Assembly (NCBI RefSeq): GCF_029784165.1
Contig: NC_073696.1
Location: 49,731,315 to 49,795,314 of the forward strand
Source of the DNA: Wyeomyia smithii
Lineage: Eukaryota; Arthropoda; Insecta; Diptera; Culicidae
Reading direction: 5' to 3'
DNA: 64,000 nt
Part shown: positions 12,936 through 23,026 of the stretch, piece by piece
Layout: each line of letters opens with the position of its first letter
How positions within the stretch are numbered: the first letter of the stretch is position 1
Notes under the pieces: generated by a model
The model's input: only the letters and a program-made list of their open reading frames with translations
Told to the model about the DNA's origin: nothing
The model's database searches: none
Position numbers and translations under genes: made by a program

Positions 12936-13112
12936 GGGGCCATCCACATACCACGTGGACAGTTTTTTAACGATTTTAACACACCACCTCCCCCCCCCCC
13001 CCCCCGTTGACAACTGCCCATATACATTCTAAAAAAAACGTATGGACCGTGGACATCACATAGACCCCCCCACCCCCCCCCAAAGCTGTCCACGTGGTAT
13101 GTGGATGGCCCC
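12936..13112. mobile_element. MITE with GGGGCCATCCACATACCACG ends
   Basis: 177 bp with a near-perfect inverted repeat of about 27 bp at each end (GGGGCCATCCACATACCACG... and its complement ending GGATGGCCCC). TAA lies directly outside both ends as a 3-bp target duplication. The centre holds long C runs. It sits inside RTE-like sequence. A diverged relative is at 56462-56672. Confidence 0.75.
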
Positions 13113-13554
13113 TAACACCATCCATAATGATAACAGACATAGCCGAACCCCGCGGCATAACATCAAGCAGTTCCAGGGCTGCCAGATAATGCTCCATCTG
13201 GTGTAATCACCTCGCTCTTTGCGCCCTTCTTCGTCTCGTACCAACCGGATTCGACCAATTTAGCAGGGTAGTTGTCCGTCGTTCGCGCAAAGTGCCGTTG
13301 CGCGAGCGCGTGTTTCATTCTGCGTCTACGTCTCCACTCCGTTCTTCAGCATATCGCTAAAGATGGTTCTTAGCAGACCGCCGTTCGAAAACTCCGAGCG
13401 CTCGCTGATCCTCTTCAAGTATTGTCCACGTCTCATGCCGTAGGGAACAACCGGTCTAATTGGTGTTTTGTGCAAGGTGCATTTTGAGCGGGGAATTAGA
13501 CGTTTCGACCGTAATTTTCTGTGGAGCCCTTAGAAGACATGACTCACGGGGATA

Positions 13555-13795
13555 CATGCCGCGTAAAAAAAACCGCGTAAAATCCGGAATCCGCGTAAAA
13601 AAAACCGCGTAAATTCCGGAATCCGCGTAAAAAAAACCAGCGTTAATCCTGCATTCCGAGTGAAGGGAAACCGAAATCCGAGCAAAAAAAAAATACTGCG
13701 TAATTTCCGGAATCCGCGTAAAAAAACCGCGTAAATTCCGGAATCCGCGTAAAAAGAAACCCACGCAAAAAAACCGCGTAAAAAGCGACCTTAGT
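13555..13795. repeat. CCGCGTAAA/TTCCGGAAT minisatellite
   Basis: A degenerate tandem array whose basic word is an A-rich tract flanked by CCGCGTAAA and TTCCGGAATCCGCGTAAA, with a higher-order period of roughly 30 bp. The words vary and spacing is irregular, and the array interrupts an RT reading frame. Confidence 0.7.
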
Positions 13796-14317
13796 GTATT
13801 TATCTTCAATCCAATCGTCTCCGCTTCACATTTTAGACTGATGTGCTGATCTGCCACCGCCTCAAATGTTCTGCCGACAGTGGCCATGTCATCCGCAAAG
13901 CCGATTACCTGACCAGATTTAATGAAAATCTTGCCCCGCGTGTCTATTCTCGCTCGTCTCACAACACCTTCTAGCGCAATATTGAACAGCTTGCAGGGAA
14001 GACCCTCACCTTGTCGAAGTCTCCTGCGGGATCCGAATAAGCCGGTGAGACCACCCGAAATTCTCACACAACAATGCACATCCTCCATCGTAGCCTTTAT
14101 CAGGCCGGTAAGCTTCACGGGAAGTCATTCTCGTCGAGTGTTCTCTATAGATCTTCACGTCATGAGCGGCTTCGAAGTCGATGAAGAGATGATACGTAGG
14201 GACTCTGTATTCGCGGCATTTTTGGAGGATCCGCCGCAGAGTAAAGATCTGGTCCGTTGTGGACCGACCCTCCATGAGGCCGACCTTGTAATTTACCACA
14301 AACCTATTGGTTAGTGG

Positions 14318-14962
14318 CATGCTTGTTTTCTCTCCTCAGAAAACCTCTAGAGAGCAGGAGAACATCTTGCACTGCGAAAACAACTGCTCTCACACTAAAG
14401 AGCAAATCAACGCACATTGTAGAAGAGAACGACAGACGATTTTTATCTGGTGAGTTTTCTGAAAGCACCGCGGTGAAATCTGAAATCTCTCTCTTGCGAG
14501 ACAATGAACTATGGTGTACTTTCTCACACGTATGGACATCACGCACAATAATTACACAGCAGAGCGATTTGCGGTGTGTTTTACAGTTTGTTTCTTGAGC
14601 ATGGCAGAAGAGGAAAAGAAAGTTGGGAGAAAAAAAATAGACTGCGTTGCTCGTGCCGGTCGAGTTTACTCTGGTCGAATTCGTTTTCGTTTAGGTTTTT
14701 TTTCACTTTCCAGACTATTCGGCAGTGGACTCTGTGCTGTACTTCTGTGTTTTCTCTGTAGCGTGATTCACCCCTCTTGTTTCTATCAGATGTGGGATAA
14801 GCTGGAATTGTGTTTTTCTCACTGTAAGTTAGTTGAGACACTTTGAAGTGGAGAAAGAAGCAGTGTGGTGAAAGCATGTGCTACACGCAGCCATACTGAA
14901 AGGGAAGTGCGCGGTAAATTTTTTCTCCGCTCTTTCCACATACTGAGGAGAATGATTAGCAT
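14318..14962. mobile_element. Non-autonomous DNA element with 9-bp TSD
   Basis: 645 bp inserted in the RTE-like RT sequence. GGTTAGTGG occurs immediately outside both ends (14309-14317 and 14963-14971). The ends are imperfect inverted repeats (CATGCTTGTTTTCTCTCCTC against ATGCTAATCATTCTCCTC). It has no transposase. A 9-bp duplication points to a Mutator-like element, or a hAT if the true duplication is 8 bp. Confidence 0.65.
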
Positions 14963-15712
14963 GGTTAGTGGTGACAGTCGCTGGAAAATTATTTGGGATA
15001 TCACTTTGTAGGCGGCATTCAGGATAGTGATCGCTGTTCTGGTATTCTGCTTGTACGCCATTCAGATGTTCATCGAAGTGCTGTCTCCACCTTTTGATCA
15101 CCTATCTGTCATTTGTCAAGATACTCCCATCCTCATCCCTGCACATTTCGGCTCGTGGAACAAAGCCTTCGCGGGATGCTTTGAATTTCTGATCGAACTA
15201 TTGTGTTTCAAGAGAGCGGTGCAGCTATTGTAGTTCTTCGCACTCCTCCTCCTTCTTGCGGCGCCCTTTGCCCTGGAAAAGTTGGGTTTGCAGTCTCCAT
15301 TTCTGTTTGTATCGTTCCACGTGTTGACGGGTTGCTCTTCGCAGCCTTCTTTTCATCTAATATCTGCGACATTCCTCGTCAAACCATTCGTTTCGTCGAC
15401 TTTGTACTTCGCAACCTAAGACGTTCTTCGCTACATTGCTGTGGCTGACTTGACGGTATTCCAGCAGACCTCTAGAGAAATTTCTTCCAGTGATCCTCTT
15501 CTGGCAGTGCAGATTCGAGAGCAAGCGCGTAGTCTTCGGTTACTTCAGGTTGTTTCAGTCGCGCGAGCTTATACCTTAGCGGGCTACGGTACCATATGTT
15601 GTTCACAGGTCCGAGTCGACGTTAGCGGCCCGACGTGTTTTGACGTCGATAATATAAAAACGTGGTCGATTTGAGTTTCGTTTGGTTAAGTGATCTCCAG
15701 GTGTACTGATGT

Positions 15713-15987
15713 GTGTCATGTGTATGGTCCTCGTGGCTCTGTGGTTAGCGATGTCGGTCGGCTAGCTCTCCCACACGGTTGTGATATCGGGTTCGATTCC
15801 CGATCGAGTCAAGGATCTTTCCGAACTGAAAATTTTCTCGACTCAGCACTGGGGCACGGTGTATCGTTGTACTTATCCTACACATGCAAAATGTGCCAAA
15901 AACAATATCGATAACGAATTCTCTCAACTATAATCTAGTTGATCGAGACCGCTATTAGCCCCAAGGCTGTGCGTGCGATATTGTTGT
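15713..15987 (+). mobile_element. tRNA-derived SINE
   Basis: 275 bp. A tRNA-like head starts at about 15727, with an A box in GTGGCTCTGTGGTTAGCG and a B box in GGGTTCGATTCCC, followed by a tRNA-unrelated body. A 14-bp duplication, AGGTGTACTGATGT at 15699-15712 and AGGTGTATTGATGT at 15988-16001 (one mismatch), flanks it and shows insertion by target-primed reverse transcription into the RTE-like element. Confidence 0.75.
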
Positions 15988-16379
15988 AGGTGTATTGATG
16001 TTGAAGGCTGTGCTGGAGAAAAGTGCTACGTATGACCATGTTCTTGGAGGCGGTAGAATTGATTAGCCTTAGGCCATTTTCATTCGTCAGCCGGTTTGCG
16101 CTGAATCGTCCAATTACCGGTCTGAACTCTTTCTCCTGACCGAGCGTTGCTATAAAAATCTTGGGGATGTTTTGGGCAGCGATCGTATTCACGTTCTACC
16201 TGCGATTCGAATTCGTCTTTGTCATCATCAGTACGCCTGGGTCTGTGCTAATGTTTTGGGTCCCAAACACTTGGACATGACACTCGTGGGTGCGTCACCT
16301 AGGGCGCTTGTGGTAGCGTTATTAGTCGATTGATAACAGCTGTGGCATATCATGCACGACAACGGATTTCCGGGTAAAC

Positions 16380-17090
16380 TGACGTGGTTGATCAAGGTCA
16401 CAATGCCATAAGCGTGCCTGTTTCTGGGATACTCTCGAGTCCCTTTGAATCGCGCAGAGGGTTAAAACAAGGTGATGAACTCTTCTGTTTGCTTTTAAAC
16501 ATCGCCCTTAAGAGTGTGATCTGGAGAGCGAGCATCGACACGAAGGGCACAATTTTCACAAGGTCGGCTCAGTTTTTGTACTTCTTGGATGACTAACATC
16601 ATAACACGTAACTTTATGACGGTAGAAGAAAACTGAGCCGAAGCCAGACGAATCAAACTGCGGATGAATGAGTCGAAAATCAAACTCTGTGGACAGTGAT
16701 GAGCTTGAAGTCTGATCAGTTCATGTATTTGGGTTTACTGGGTAACCGCCGATAATAACACCAGCAAAGAGATCCAGAGATGCATCTAGGCTGGAAACCG
16801 TGCTAGCTTTTAAAATCCAAAGAACTTCGGTCGAACCGAGTGCGACGACGTATGAAGTTGACGCTGTACCAAACTTTGACAACACCGGTAGTTTTCTACG
16901 GAATCGAGACAACAACGCTTTGTGTGTCTTTTTGGTCCTAGGAGTTTGTGAGCGTGAGGTGCTGTGCTGCAGAATACTTACAGTCGAGTACAGACGGACG
17001 ACGTAGAATGGTGGAAGAGATAACCCATTTGCCCATCTGACGAAAGTCAACAGACTGCGGTGGGCCGGCTAACTTGTGAGGTTACCTGGC
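16380..17090 (+). mobile_element. RTE-like RT fragment, opposite orientation
   Basis: Plus-strand remnant with LTWLIKVT, RRGLKQGDELFCLLLNIAL and a tail including TLTTPVVFYGIET-like sequence across frames. Many stops. Same family wording as the minus-strand copy to its left, so this is a separate, inverted, decayed fragment. Confidence 0.55.
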
Positions 17091-17099
17091 TGCAACTCT

Positions 17100-17959
17100 G
17101 TGAAATCATTTTTATTCATCAGATATTATATAGGGGCGCAGCGTTCACGATGGCTTATAATTTCTTTAATCCACCAGCTCAACTCGTTTTGACCTGGAGT
17201 CGCCCGAACTGCTGTCAAACCCCCATTTCAAACTAAACTTAAACATACTAAAATATAAAATTTTGGCTGCAAAATATCAATCAGAATTTTTTACACAGCG
17301 TACCGTAAATGAAGACTAACCATGTTCGTGAGGCATTTCAATCGCCATTCTAAACTGGATGACATTAACGTTTGCATGCGATCGGATCTGATGTTCATAT
17401 ACGGGAATTTTGGTTGATTACAAGCGAGCCATTGGCATCCCTATACCGAGTGATAGTGAATGACAATGAACTCATGTCCTGGGTTCAAACTCATTTGTGC
17501 CCACTGCACAGTGGTCCAAGGGCAGCCAAAACCTCAAAAATTAAAGTAAACCAATCCGTAGAATTATATTTTTTTATACTTCCTTAATCCTTTCGGGACA
17601 TAAATCCAAAGTTTGAGTGCAATTCGTTGAGTTTTGATTGGACAAATATCAGATAAAGGAGTATGAAAAGTGGCGGTGATATGTTATCTCGTTTACACAT
17701 ACGTTGAGATGTCTGCCCTTGAAACATGGCGCGATGCCATTAGGCTGTTTTCAAGCGATGAACTAAGTTGGGTAATTTTCATGTTTATGCTACTTACTCT
17801 TCTGGTAGCGTGCAATTACGCCATATGTGAACCTCACTTAATGGAAATGCGCGCGTTTGACTGTCGTGTAAACACGGTAAACACCTAAACACAATAATCG
17901 GAGTGCAACGTTTCTAATTAAAATTTCGCTTCATTTTAATTGCGAAGAAGCATCTAAAA
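17100..17959. other. Intergenic stretch upstream of RfC38
   Basis: The start resembles one end of the MITE at 27004-27273 (TTTCTTTA.TCCACCAGCTCA, then a TTTTGACCTGG stretch). The remainder has no recognised feature. It should contain the RfC38 promoter, but no TATA box or clear initiator was identified. Confidence 0.35.
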
Positions 17960-19090
17960 ATGTCTCTTTGGGTTGATCGTTATCGACCGCGCGAGTTGAA
18001 CAAGCTGGATTACCACAAAACGCAAGCCGGTCAGCTAATCAATCTTTGCTCTCAGGGTGATTTTCCCCACTTGATGTTTTACGGTCCTTCCGGTGCCGGT
18101 AAGAAAACTCGGATTATGTGTCTGCTGCGGGAACTGTACGGTACCGGTGTCGAGCGGTTGCGAAATGAGGTCATGAATTTTACGACGCCATCGAATCGAA
18201 AGGTGGAAATTATGACAGTCAGCAGTAACTACCACATCGAGGTAAACCCATCGGATGCCGGAATTTACGATCGTGTGGTCATTACCGATATGATCAAGCA
18301 GATTGCGCAAACTCAGCAGATAGACCCTAGCGGTCAGCGCGAGTTCAAAACCATTGTCCTATCGGAAGTAGACGAACTGACGAAGGATGCCCAGCATGCA
18401 TTGCGAAGAACCATGGAAAAGTATGTGGCCACATGTCGGCTGGTTTTAACTGTGAACTCAACGTCTCGGGTTATTCCGGCTGTTAAAAGTCGTTGCCTGG
18501 GTATCCGTGTGTCAGCCCCGACTAACGAACAAATCATTGGCATACTTAATGTAAGTTATTTTATTTTACATTCTTTAAACCGATTCCTAAACCAACCTTT
18601 TTAGAACATTTGTAAAAAAGAAAACCTTCACATTCCTTCGGAACTGGCTGCCAAGATAGCTGAGAAATCGGACCGCAATCTCCGGCGCGCAATCCTTATG
18701 CTGGAAGCTTGCAAAGTACAGCAGTATCCGTTCACTGTGAACCAGGATGTGCCGGAAATCGACTGGCAAGTGTTTCTGAAGGAAACGGCCAATCAAATCG
18801 TCCAGGAGCAAAGTCCGCAAAAGTTGGAAACCGTACGGGAACGTTTGTACGAGCTGCTTTCGCAGGGTGTCCCTGCGGATATTATTTTCCGCGGCTTGGT
18901 TCAGAATCTGGTGAAAAATTGCGACATGAGTATAAAGACGCAAACGCTGAAATACGCCGGATTGTACGAGCATCGGATGCAGCAGGGAAGCAAACATATT
19001 TTCCACCTGGAAGCTTTCGTTGCACAGTTTATGGCCCTGTACAAACGATTCCTGAATCAAGCTGCCGTGATGGATATGGACGACTTTTGA
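17960..19090 (+). CDS. RfC38: Replication factor C subunit 3 (RFC3/RfC38)
   Basis: AAA+ ATPase subunit of the clamp loader that places PCNA on primer-template junctions, and of alternative loaders. Two exons, 17960-18550 and 18605-19090, separated by a 54-bp GT/AG intron, give 358 residues against about 356 in the human protein. The start MSLWVDRYRP is the canonical RFC-box N terminus. Walker A is GPSGAGKK (residues about 41-48). The Walker B region LSEVDELTKDAQHALRRTMEKY-like block and the sensor/SRC motif VKSRC follow, and the clamp-loader collar domain occupies the second exon. The end MDMDDF is typical of the family. It is transcribed towards Utp18, with about 200 bp between the stop codons. 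No disruption is seen. Confidence 0.97.
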
Positions 19091-19288
19091 AATGTTACGC
19101 TGTCTAATTGGTTAGTATAAATAAGTTTCGTATAAAAATGTGTCTGAAGAGTAAGAACTAATGTTTTTCCATGGATCTGTTTGGGGAGGCTTTTGAAACA
19201 CTTCAGTTTCCATTAATGTAATTTGTCTGCATTTCTCTCGAAATTAGTGATACATGATACAGTTAGGTTTAATTTTATCAAACACCCA

Positions 19289-20941
19289 TCAATAGTTTTG
19301 ATAATGCTTAACTCTAAACAACGTAACGATTCCTTCCCGGTTGCCTAGCGCTAAATATCCTCCACCTGGGGAGAACTGCACTCGTGTGACATGACCTAAT
19401 CCTGCCTTCATTATTGGAAAGTTTCGGTAAACTGTTCCACTTTTCATGTGCACAAGTTTCACGGCATTTTCCATGTCCGGAGAAGCAATCGCAAGTAATT
19501 CGCTGTTGACATTAAATGCAATGCTCCCTATGGAAGTTGTTAAATTTGATACGGTTTTCACTGGAACTGGAAATCGCTCTTTTAGTAGCTTCTCAAGATG
19601 ATAAATATTAACGATGCCCTGTCTGCTGCCAGTAGCTACAAAGCGGCTGTTTGGACAAATTGTTATAAAAGAACCGTTAACACAACCTTCATCCGTGAAA
19701 ACATTAACAAACCGCCGCTTTTCGATATGATAAACCGACACTTCGTTATCAGTGCTATGTGTGAAAAGATATTCCGAGTCTGGTGTAAAGCACAATGATG
19801 AGCAGCAATATTTTTGCTGGATAGTTGTTAGAAGTTCCTTGCTTCTAGCGTCAAACAAATGTATTTCTCCAAATCCACCTGTAGCTGCTAGATATTTTCC
19901 ACATTTAGATATCTCGAAGTTCTTCATGTTCCAAGCGCCTTCTCCTTTAAGCTGAAGAGTATCATTTCGACCGGTGATCAAGTTGTAAATATGATAAAAC
20001 TTTCGGAAACTGCCTATCACTAACTCATTCCCATCAGGGGTCATTCGACAGCAGGCGATCTTGAACTTCTTCAGTCCAATCGTATGTAATTTCTCGTTTT
20101 TTGTTCCATCGACAGCCACGATGGATACCAGCCCGTTCATGCCGGTCATGACGGCTACCATTGAAGATGGATGAAACAGAATCGTAGTTATTTCGCCTTC
20201 ATTCTTAGTTTCTCGATTCAAGCTCTTCAATCGCTTCAGTTCGATGATTTCCTTTGGAAGCTCCGTGCTTTTACCTTTGACAACGTGACCAACCGTTTTC
20301 AACAATTCATCGTCCGAATCGACTTCCCGTTGCCTGTCCAAATCCGCCCACTTCGGTTGTCCAACCAGTTTTTCGAAATTTTTCCTTCGTCGATTCACCG
20401 TTGCTCTAAGTTCCGTCTTTTGGCTTTTGGACGGAAAATCTCGGTCATTATCGTCATCGGAATCGTGCCAAGCTGGAGTCCGGCGTTTCTTATCATTTAC
20501 CGCGACTGATTCTTCTTCACTATCGGTACTAATCTTGACTTCCCTTTCTAAGTTGGACACGAGTTCAGCTTTACCTCCGAAAATAAGGGCCATCAATTGC
20601 TTTTCTTTTTTACTTTTGGGCTGGCCTATAGCTGTCTGCTCATCCAACTCGGTTGGTTTATGTTCATCTTCTTCATCGCTTGAGCTGGTTTCCGTATCTT
20701 TTTTAACAGCTGGTGCACGATCGTCACCCTCGGAGCTGTTTCCGTCAGTACTGTGGATTGATTGTTCATCCTTAAAATTATCCACGATTGCCTCTGAATT
20801 ACTTATTTCATCTTGAATGGCATCCTTGGCAGTTGAGACTTTGTTTGGAGATGATGCTATTTTGTCTAATCCAACTTCTCGCTTATAAGCGGCAACTATA
20901 TCCGCTATATCACTTTCCAGCGGCATATTTTTGAATAGCAT
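19289..20941 (-). CDS. wcd: U3 snoRNP/SSU processome protein Utp18 (WD40)
   Basis: Nucleolar WD40 protein of the small-subunit processome, needed for early 18S rRNA processing; the Drosophila orthologue is known as wicked. Uninterrupted single exon. The frame runs back to 20968, but the upstream codon there is GTG, so I place the start at the ATG at 20939-20941 (MLFKNMPLESDIAD), giving 550 residues. The N-terminal third is acidic and low in complexity (Ser/Asp/Glu stretches, typical of Utp18), with the conserved ALIFGG and QPKWADL words. The rest forms the beta-propeller, with repeats such as YLAATGGFGEIHLFD, FVATGSRQGIVNIY and YLALGNREGIVTLF. The final FRVKHY is usual for the family. The gene symbol rests on orthology by recognition. 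Confidence 0.93.
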   Translation of the reverse strand: MLFKNMPLESDIADIVAAYKREVGLDKIASSPNKVSTAKDAIQDEISNSEAIVDNFKDEQSIHSTDGNSSEGDDRAPAVKKDTETSSSDEEDEHKPTELDEQTAIGQPKSKKEKQLMALIFGGKAELVSNLEREVKISTDSEEESVAVNDKKRRTPAWHDSDDDNDRDFPSKSQKTELRATVNRRRKNFEKLVGQPKWADLDRQREVDSDDELLKTVGHVVKGKSTELPKEIIELKRLKSLNRETKNEGEITTILFHPSSMVAVMTGMNGLVSIVAVDGTKNEKLHTIGLKKFKIACCRMTPDGNELVIGSFRKFYHIYNLITGRNDTLQLKGEGAWNMKNFEISKCGKYLAATGGFGEIHLFDARSKELLTTIQQKYCCSSLCFTPDSEYLFTHSTDNEVSVYHIEKRRFVNVFTDEGCVNGSFITICPNSRFVATGSRQGIVNIYHLEKLLKERFPVPVKTVSNLTTSIGSIAFNVNSELLAIASPDMENAVKLVHMKSGTVYRNFPIMKAGLGHVTRVQFSPGGGYLALGNREGIVTLFRVKHYQNY

Positions 20942-21533
20942 TCGCAACACAGCAAATGCAACTCCCACTTTTTATTTGTGTTGTTTAATTTATAAAGACT
21001 GGACACCAGAAGTAATTATGAACTAGATGCCGATAGTTTCAGAAACAAAAACACGTGAAATCGAAGAAAACACGCTAATCTGTCAAAAAACAGAGCTCGC
21101 GTAGAAACGTCAAAACAGTTCAATAAGGATTTCAAGCAGAGCTGTCAGATCAAATAGAAATTCTCTATTGGTTGAAAAAATTTCACATTTAAATTCATTC
21201 ATTTTATACAAATAATATTCGCTTATTTTTTTCCTATGGATCAATCATACATTCGCTTCGAGGAGATCAAATTCAAATGTTTTTACTCACCGTTTTGAAT
21301 AACAACTAACATTACCCGAGTGTGCCAAAAAAATGATCGCCAGTGTTATTTTTAATTGGTGGTGAGTAATATCACACACATGTATACATTATTTTGGCTA
21401 TAACTTTGGTTTAGGTTATCAAATCTCTGTTTTTCTTGGATATTCTAGTACTTTATTGCGTTCTGCATCAATTTATGCAAAAAACCCAAAAACTGTAAAA
21501 ATTGCACATGTACCACTTTTGCTCTCAACGGCT
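20942..21533. other. Utp18 upstream region and unassigned DNA
   Basis: Contains the presumed Utp18 5'UTR and promoter (minus strand). No gene, terminal repeat or clear core promoter motif was found in the remaining sequence up to the MITE cluster. Confidence 0.3.
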
Positions 21534-21809
21534 CAATTATCTTTGACCAAATTTTTATCTGTCAAAAAGTGACAAATATTTGACGCTTGGTCGAAGAGTG
21601 TATTAAGCCTGTATTACACTTTTTGACCAAGCGTCAAATATTTGTCACTTTTTGACAGATAAAAATTTGGTCAAAGATAATTGTTTGTCACTCTCCAATT
21701 TTAACACGGCAAACACGGGCAAACAACAACCATGATGTCAAATAAATCTGACCATTATGCCAGAAGGTCAAATATTTGACCATTGGACAAAGAGTGTACT
21801 GCAGGCTTT
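21534..21809. mobile_element. MITE (TAAGCCTGTATTACACT family), head-to-head partial plus full copy
   Basis: A full copy at about 21605-21809 begins AAGCCTGTATTACACT and ends AGTGTACTGCAGGCTTTA, with sub-terminal TTGACCAAGCGTCAAATATT. Directly to its left, 21534-21604 is an inverted partial copy, so about 65 bp on each side of 21604 form a long hairpin. Confidence 0.7.
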
Positions 21810-22081
21810 AGAGCCTTATTAGAGCCTTTACAGAACTTACATGTATGTCTACGCTTTGCATAATTTGTATAATCGATAATCATACCGACATGCTTAACAG
21901 CCTATTCTGGGTATAGTCCAAACTGTCTGGGTTACGATTCCTTAAACCATATGGATTATCTTCCGTTAATGGTTCCTGTTTATTAGGGAAGAGTCTTATG
22001 AAATCAAAATCATGCGTATTCATAAGTCAGATATGTATGTATTATGAAAATCGTTTTTGCCTCGCTGCACTAGAGTGTAAA

Positions 22082-22286
22082 GGCTCTAATACACTCTTTC
22101 ACCAAGCGTCAAATATTTGTCACTTGTTGACAGATAAAAATTTGGTCAAAGATAATTGTTTGTCACTCTCCAATTTTTACATGGGGCAAACGCGGGCAAA
22201 CAACAACCATGATGTCAAGTAAATTTGACCATAATGTCAGAAGGTCAAATATTTGACCATTAGACAAAGAGTGTGATACAGGCTTA
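22082..22286. mobile_element. MITE, second copy of the TAAGCCTGTATTACACT family
   Basis: Roughly 205 bp, same orientation and about 90 % identical by eye to 21605-21809, ending GAGTGTGATACAGGCTTA. It lies about 175 bp upstream of the sloth1 start codon and so may overlap that gene's promoter. Confidence 0.7.
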
Positions 22287-22460
22287 ACTTTTGCATGAAC
22301 CCGTATAAAACGTTTAGCGTGCAAAAAAATTGACAAAAAATCTTCTGTTTTGCTTTTTTCGCCTGTCATTTGAAATGACAACAAATTGATATGTTGATTT
22401 TCTGCTAGAATCCGCGAGTGTGTTATGTAAAAGTAGCGTAGAAAAAGTTGTACAATTTAA

Positions 22461-22760
22461 ATGTTCCGCCCTAGTAGAACGCTACGACAAGTACTGGATC
22501 TTTGGCCAGGTAAAAACATCTTTGGTATCTACCGATTTTTGCCTCTGTTCTTCGGTCTGGGCGCAACGTTGGAGTTTTCCATGATCCATTGGCGAGTGGG
22601 AGAGACCAACTTTTGTAAGTAGAGCATCATTCGCGCTACGAACGTCCACATTGACAGTGTTATTTTAGATAATACCTTCAAGAAGCATCAAGCCAAGGAT
22701 ATCGTCGAAGAGAAACTTCGATTGCATCAGTTGGAACCGGTTCAGCAGGAAACAAGCTAA
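22461..22760 (+). CDS. sloth1: Sloth1 / UQCC5 (SMIM4), first cistron of a dicistronic mRNA
   Basis: Small mitochondrial inner-membrane protein needed for complex III (cytochrome bc1) assembly; vertebrate orthologue SMIM4/UQCC5. Exons 22461-22614 and 22669-22760 (donor GTAAGT, acceptor TTTTAG) encode 81 residues, in line with the 70-80 of the family. The conserved core PGKNIFGIYRFLPLFFGLG leads into the membrane helix, then FSMIHWRVGE and a charged C-terminal tail. The first exon is shorter than a usual ORF cut-off, so the gene is easily missed. The ATG context is weak (T at -3). The stop is followed after two bases by the start of the next cistron. In Drosophila the orthologous pair, Sloth1 and Sloth2, is made from one transcript. 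Confidence 0.93.
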
Positions 22761-22762
22761 AG

Positions 22763-22966
22763 ATGCCTGCCGGTGTATCAACCAAGGAGTATGTGAAGTT
22801 CATGGCAGCAGCTTTACTGTCGATGTTTGCCGGCTCGCAGGTCGTTCATACTTACTATAAACCGCTGCAGGATCTCACCAGTTATGTGGAACAGGAAATA
22901 AAGAGTCAACATTTGACGGATGTGAGCCAACCCAAGGTGCAAAACAACAATGGTGGATTGAAATAG
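22763..22966 (+). CDS. sloth2: Sloth2 / UQCC6 (Brawnin), second cistron
   Basis: Mitochondrial complex III assembly micropeptide, 67 residues; vertebrate orthologue C12orf73/Brawnin. Diagnostic words are MPAGV at the N terminus, KFMAAALLSMFAGSQVVH (membrane segment) and YYKPL. It begins two bases after the sloth1 stop (TAA AG ATG) with a strong context (A at -3), which suits leaky scanning past the weak sloth1 start or reinitiation. It shares the transcript with sloth1. The 3'UTR must be short: the CCDC93 stop on the other strand is 60 bp away, and the only hexamer-like signal seen is AATATA near 22990. Confidence 0.93.
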   Translation: MPAGVSTKEYVKFMAAALLSMFAGSQVVHTYYKPLQDLTSYVEQEIKSQHLTDVSQPKVQNNNGGLK

Positions 22967-23026
22967 AAATATATTAATTCCAGTTTGTATAATATAGTTT
23001 AATGCAGCTCTCCAACATTTCAGTTT

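Larger units (their letters stand above)
13116..16260 (-). mobile_element. RTE-like non-LTR retrotransposon, split by later insertions
   Basis: On the minus strand the element runs endonuclease to reverse transcriptase to C terminus. The endonuclease tail is at 16250-15935 (FRPVIGRFS, NENGLRLINS). The RT N-terminal part is near 15100-14975 (RWRQHFDEHLNG), RT palm motifs at 14320-13800 (GLMEGRSTTDQIF, FNIALEGVVRRA, GFADDM), and the C-terminal arm near 13470-13350. The coding frame is broken repeatedly. Three later events interrupt it: a SINE at 15713-15987, a 645-bp DNA element at 14318-14962, and an array of CCGCGTAAA-type repeats at 13555-13795. Clade placement (RTE-like) is from familiar protein wording and has not been checked by phylogeny. 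Confidence 0.65.

Noticed and set aside
13555..13795. CRISPR-like array
   Set aside because: Repeat words and spacers are not uniform, spacers are not unique, and the setting is a eukaryotic retrotransposon.
15727..15815. Functional tRNA gene
   Set aside because: A and B boxes are present, but the sequence continues into a SINE body and is flanked by a 14-bp target duplication, so it is a SINE head.
17670..17888. 72-residue hydrophobic ORF upstream of RfC38
   Set aside because: Starts at a non-ATG codon for the full length, unrecognised, in repeat-flanked intergenic DNA.
20942..20968. Utp18 start nine codons upstream (MGVAFAVLRM reading)
   Set aside because: The upstream codon is GTG, not ATG. 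The first ATG of the frame is at 20939-20941 and gives the usual Utp18 N terminus.
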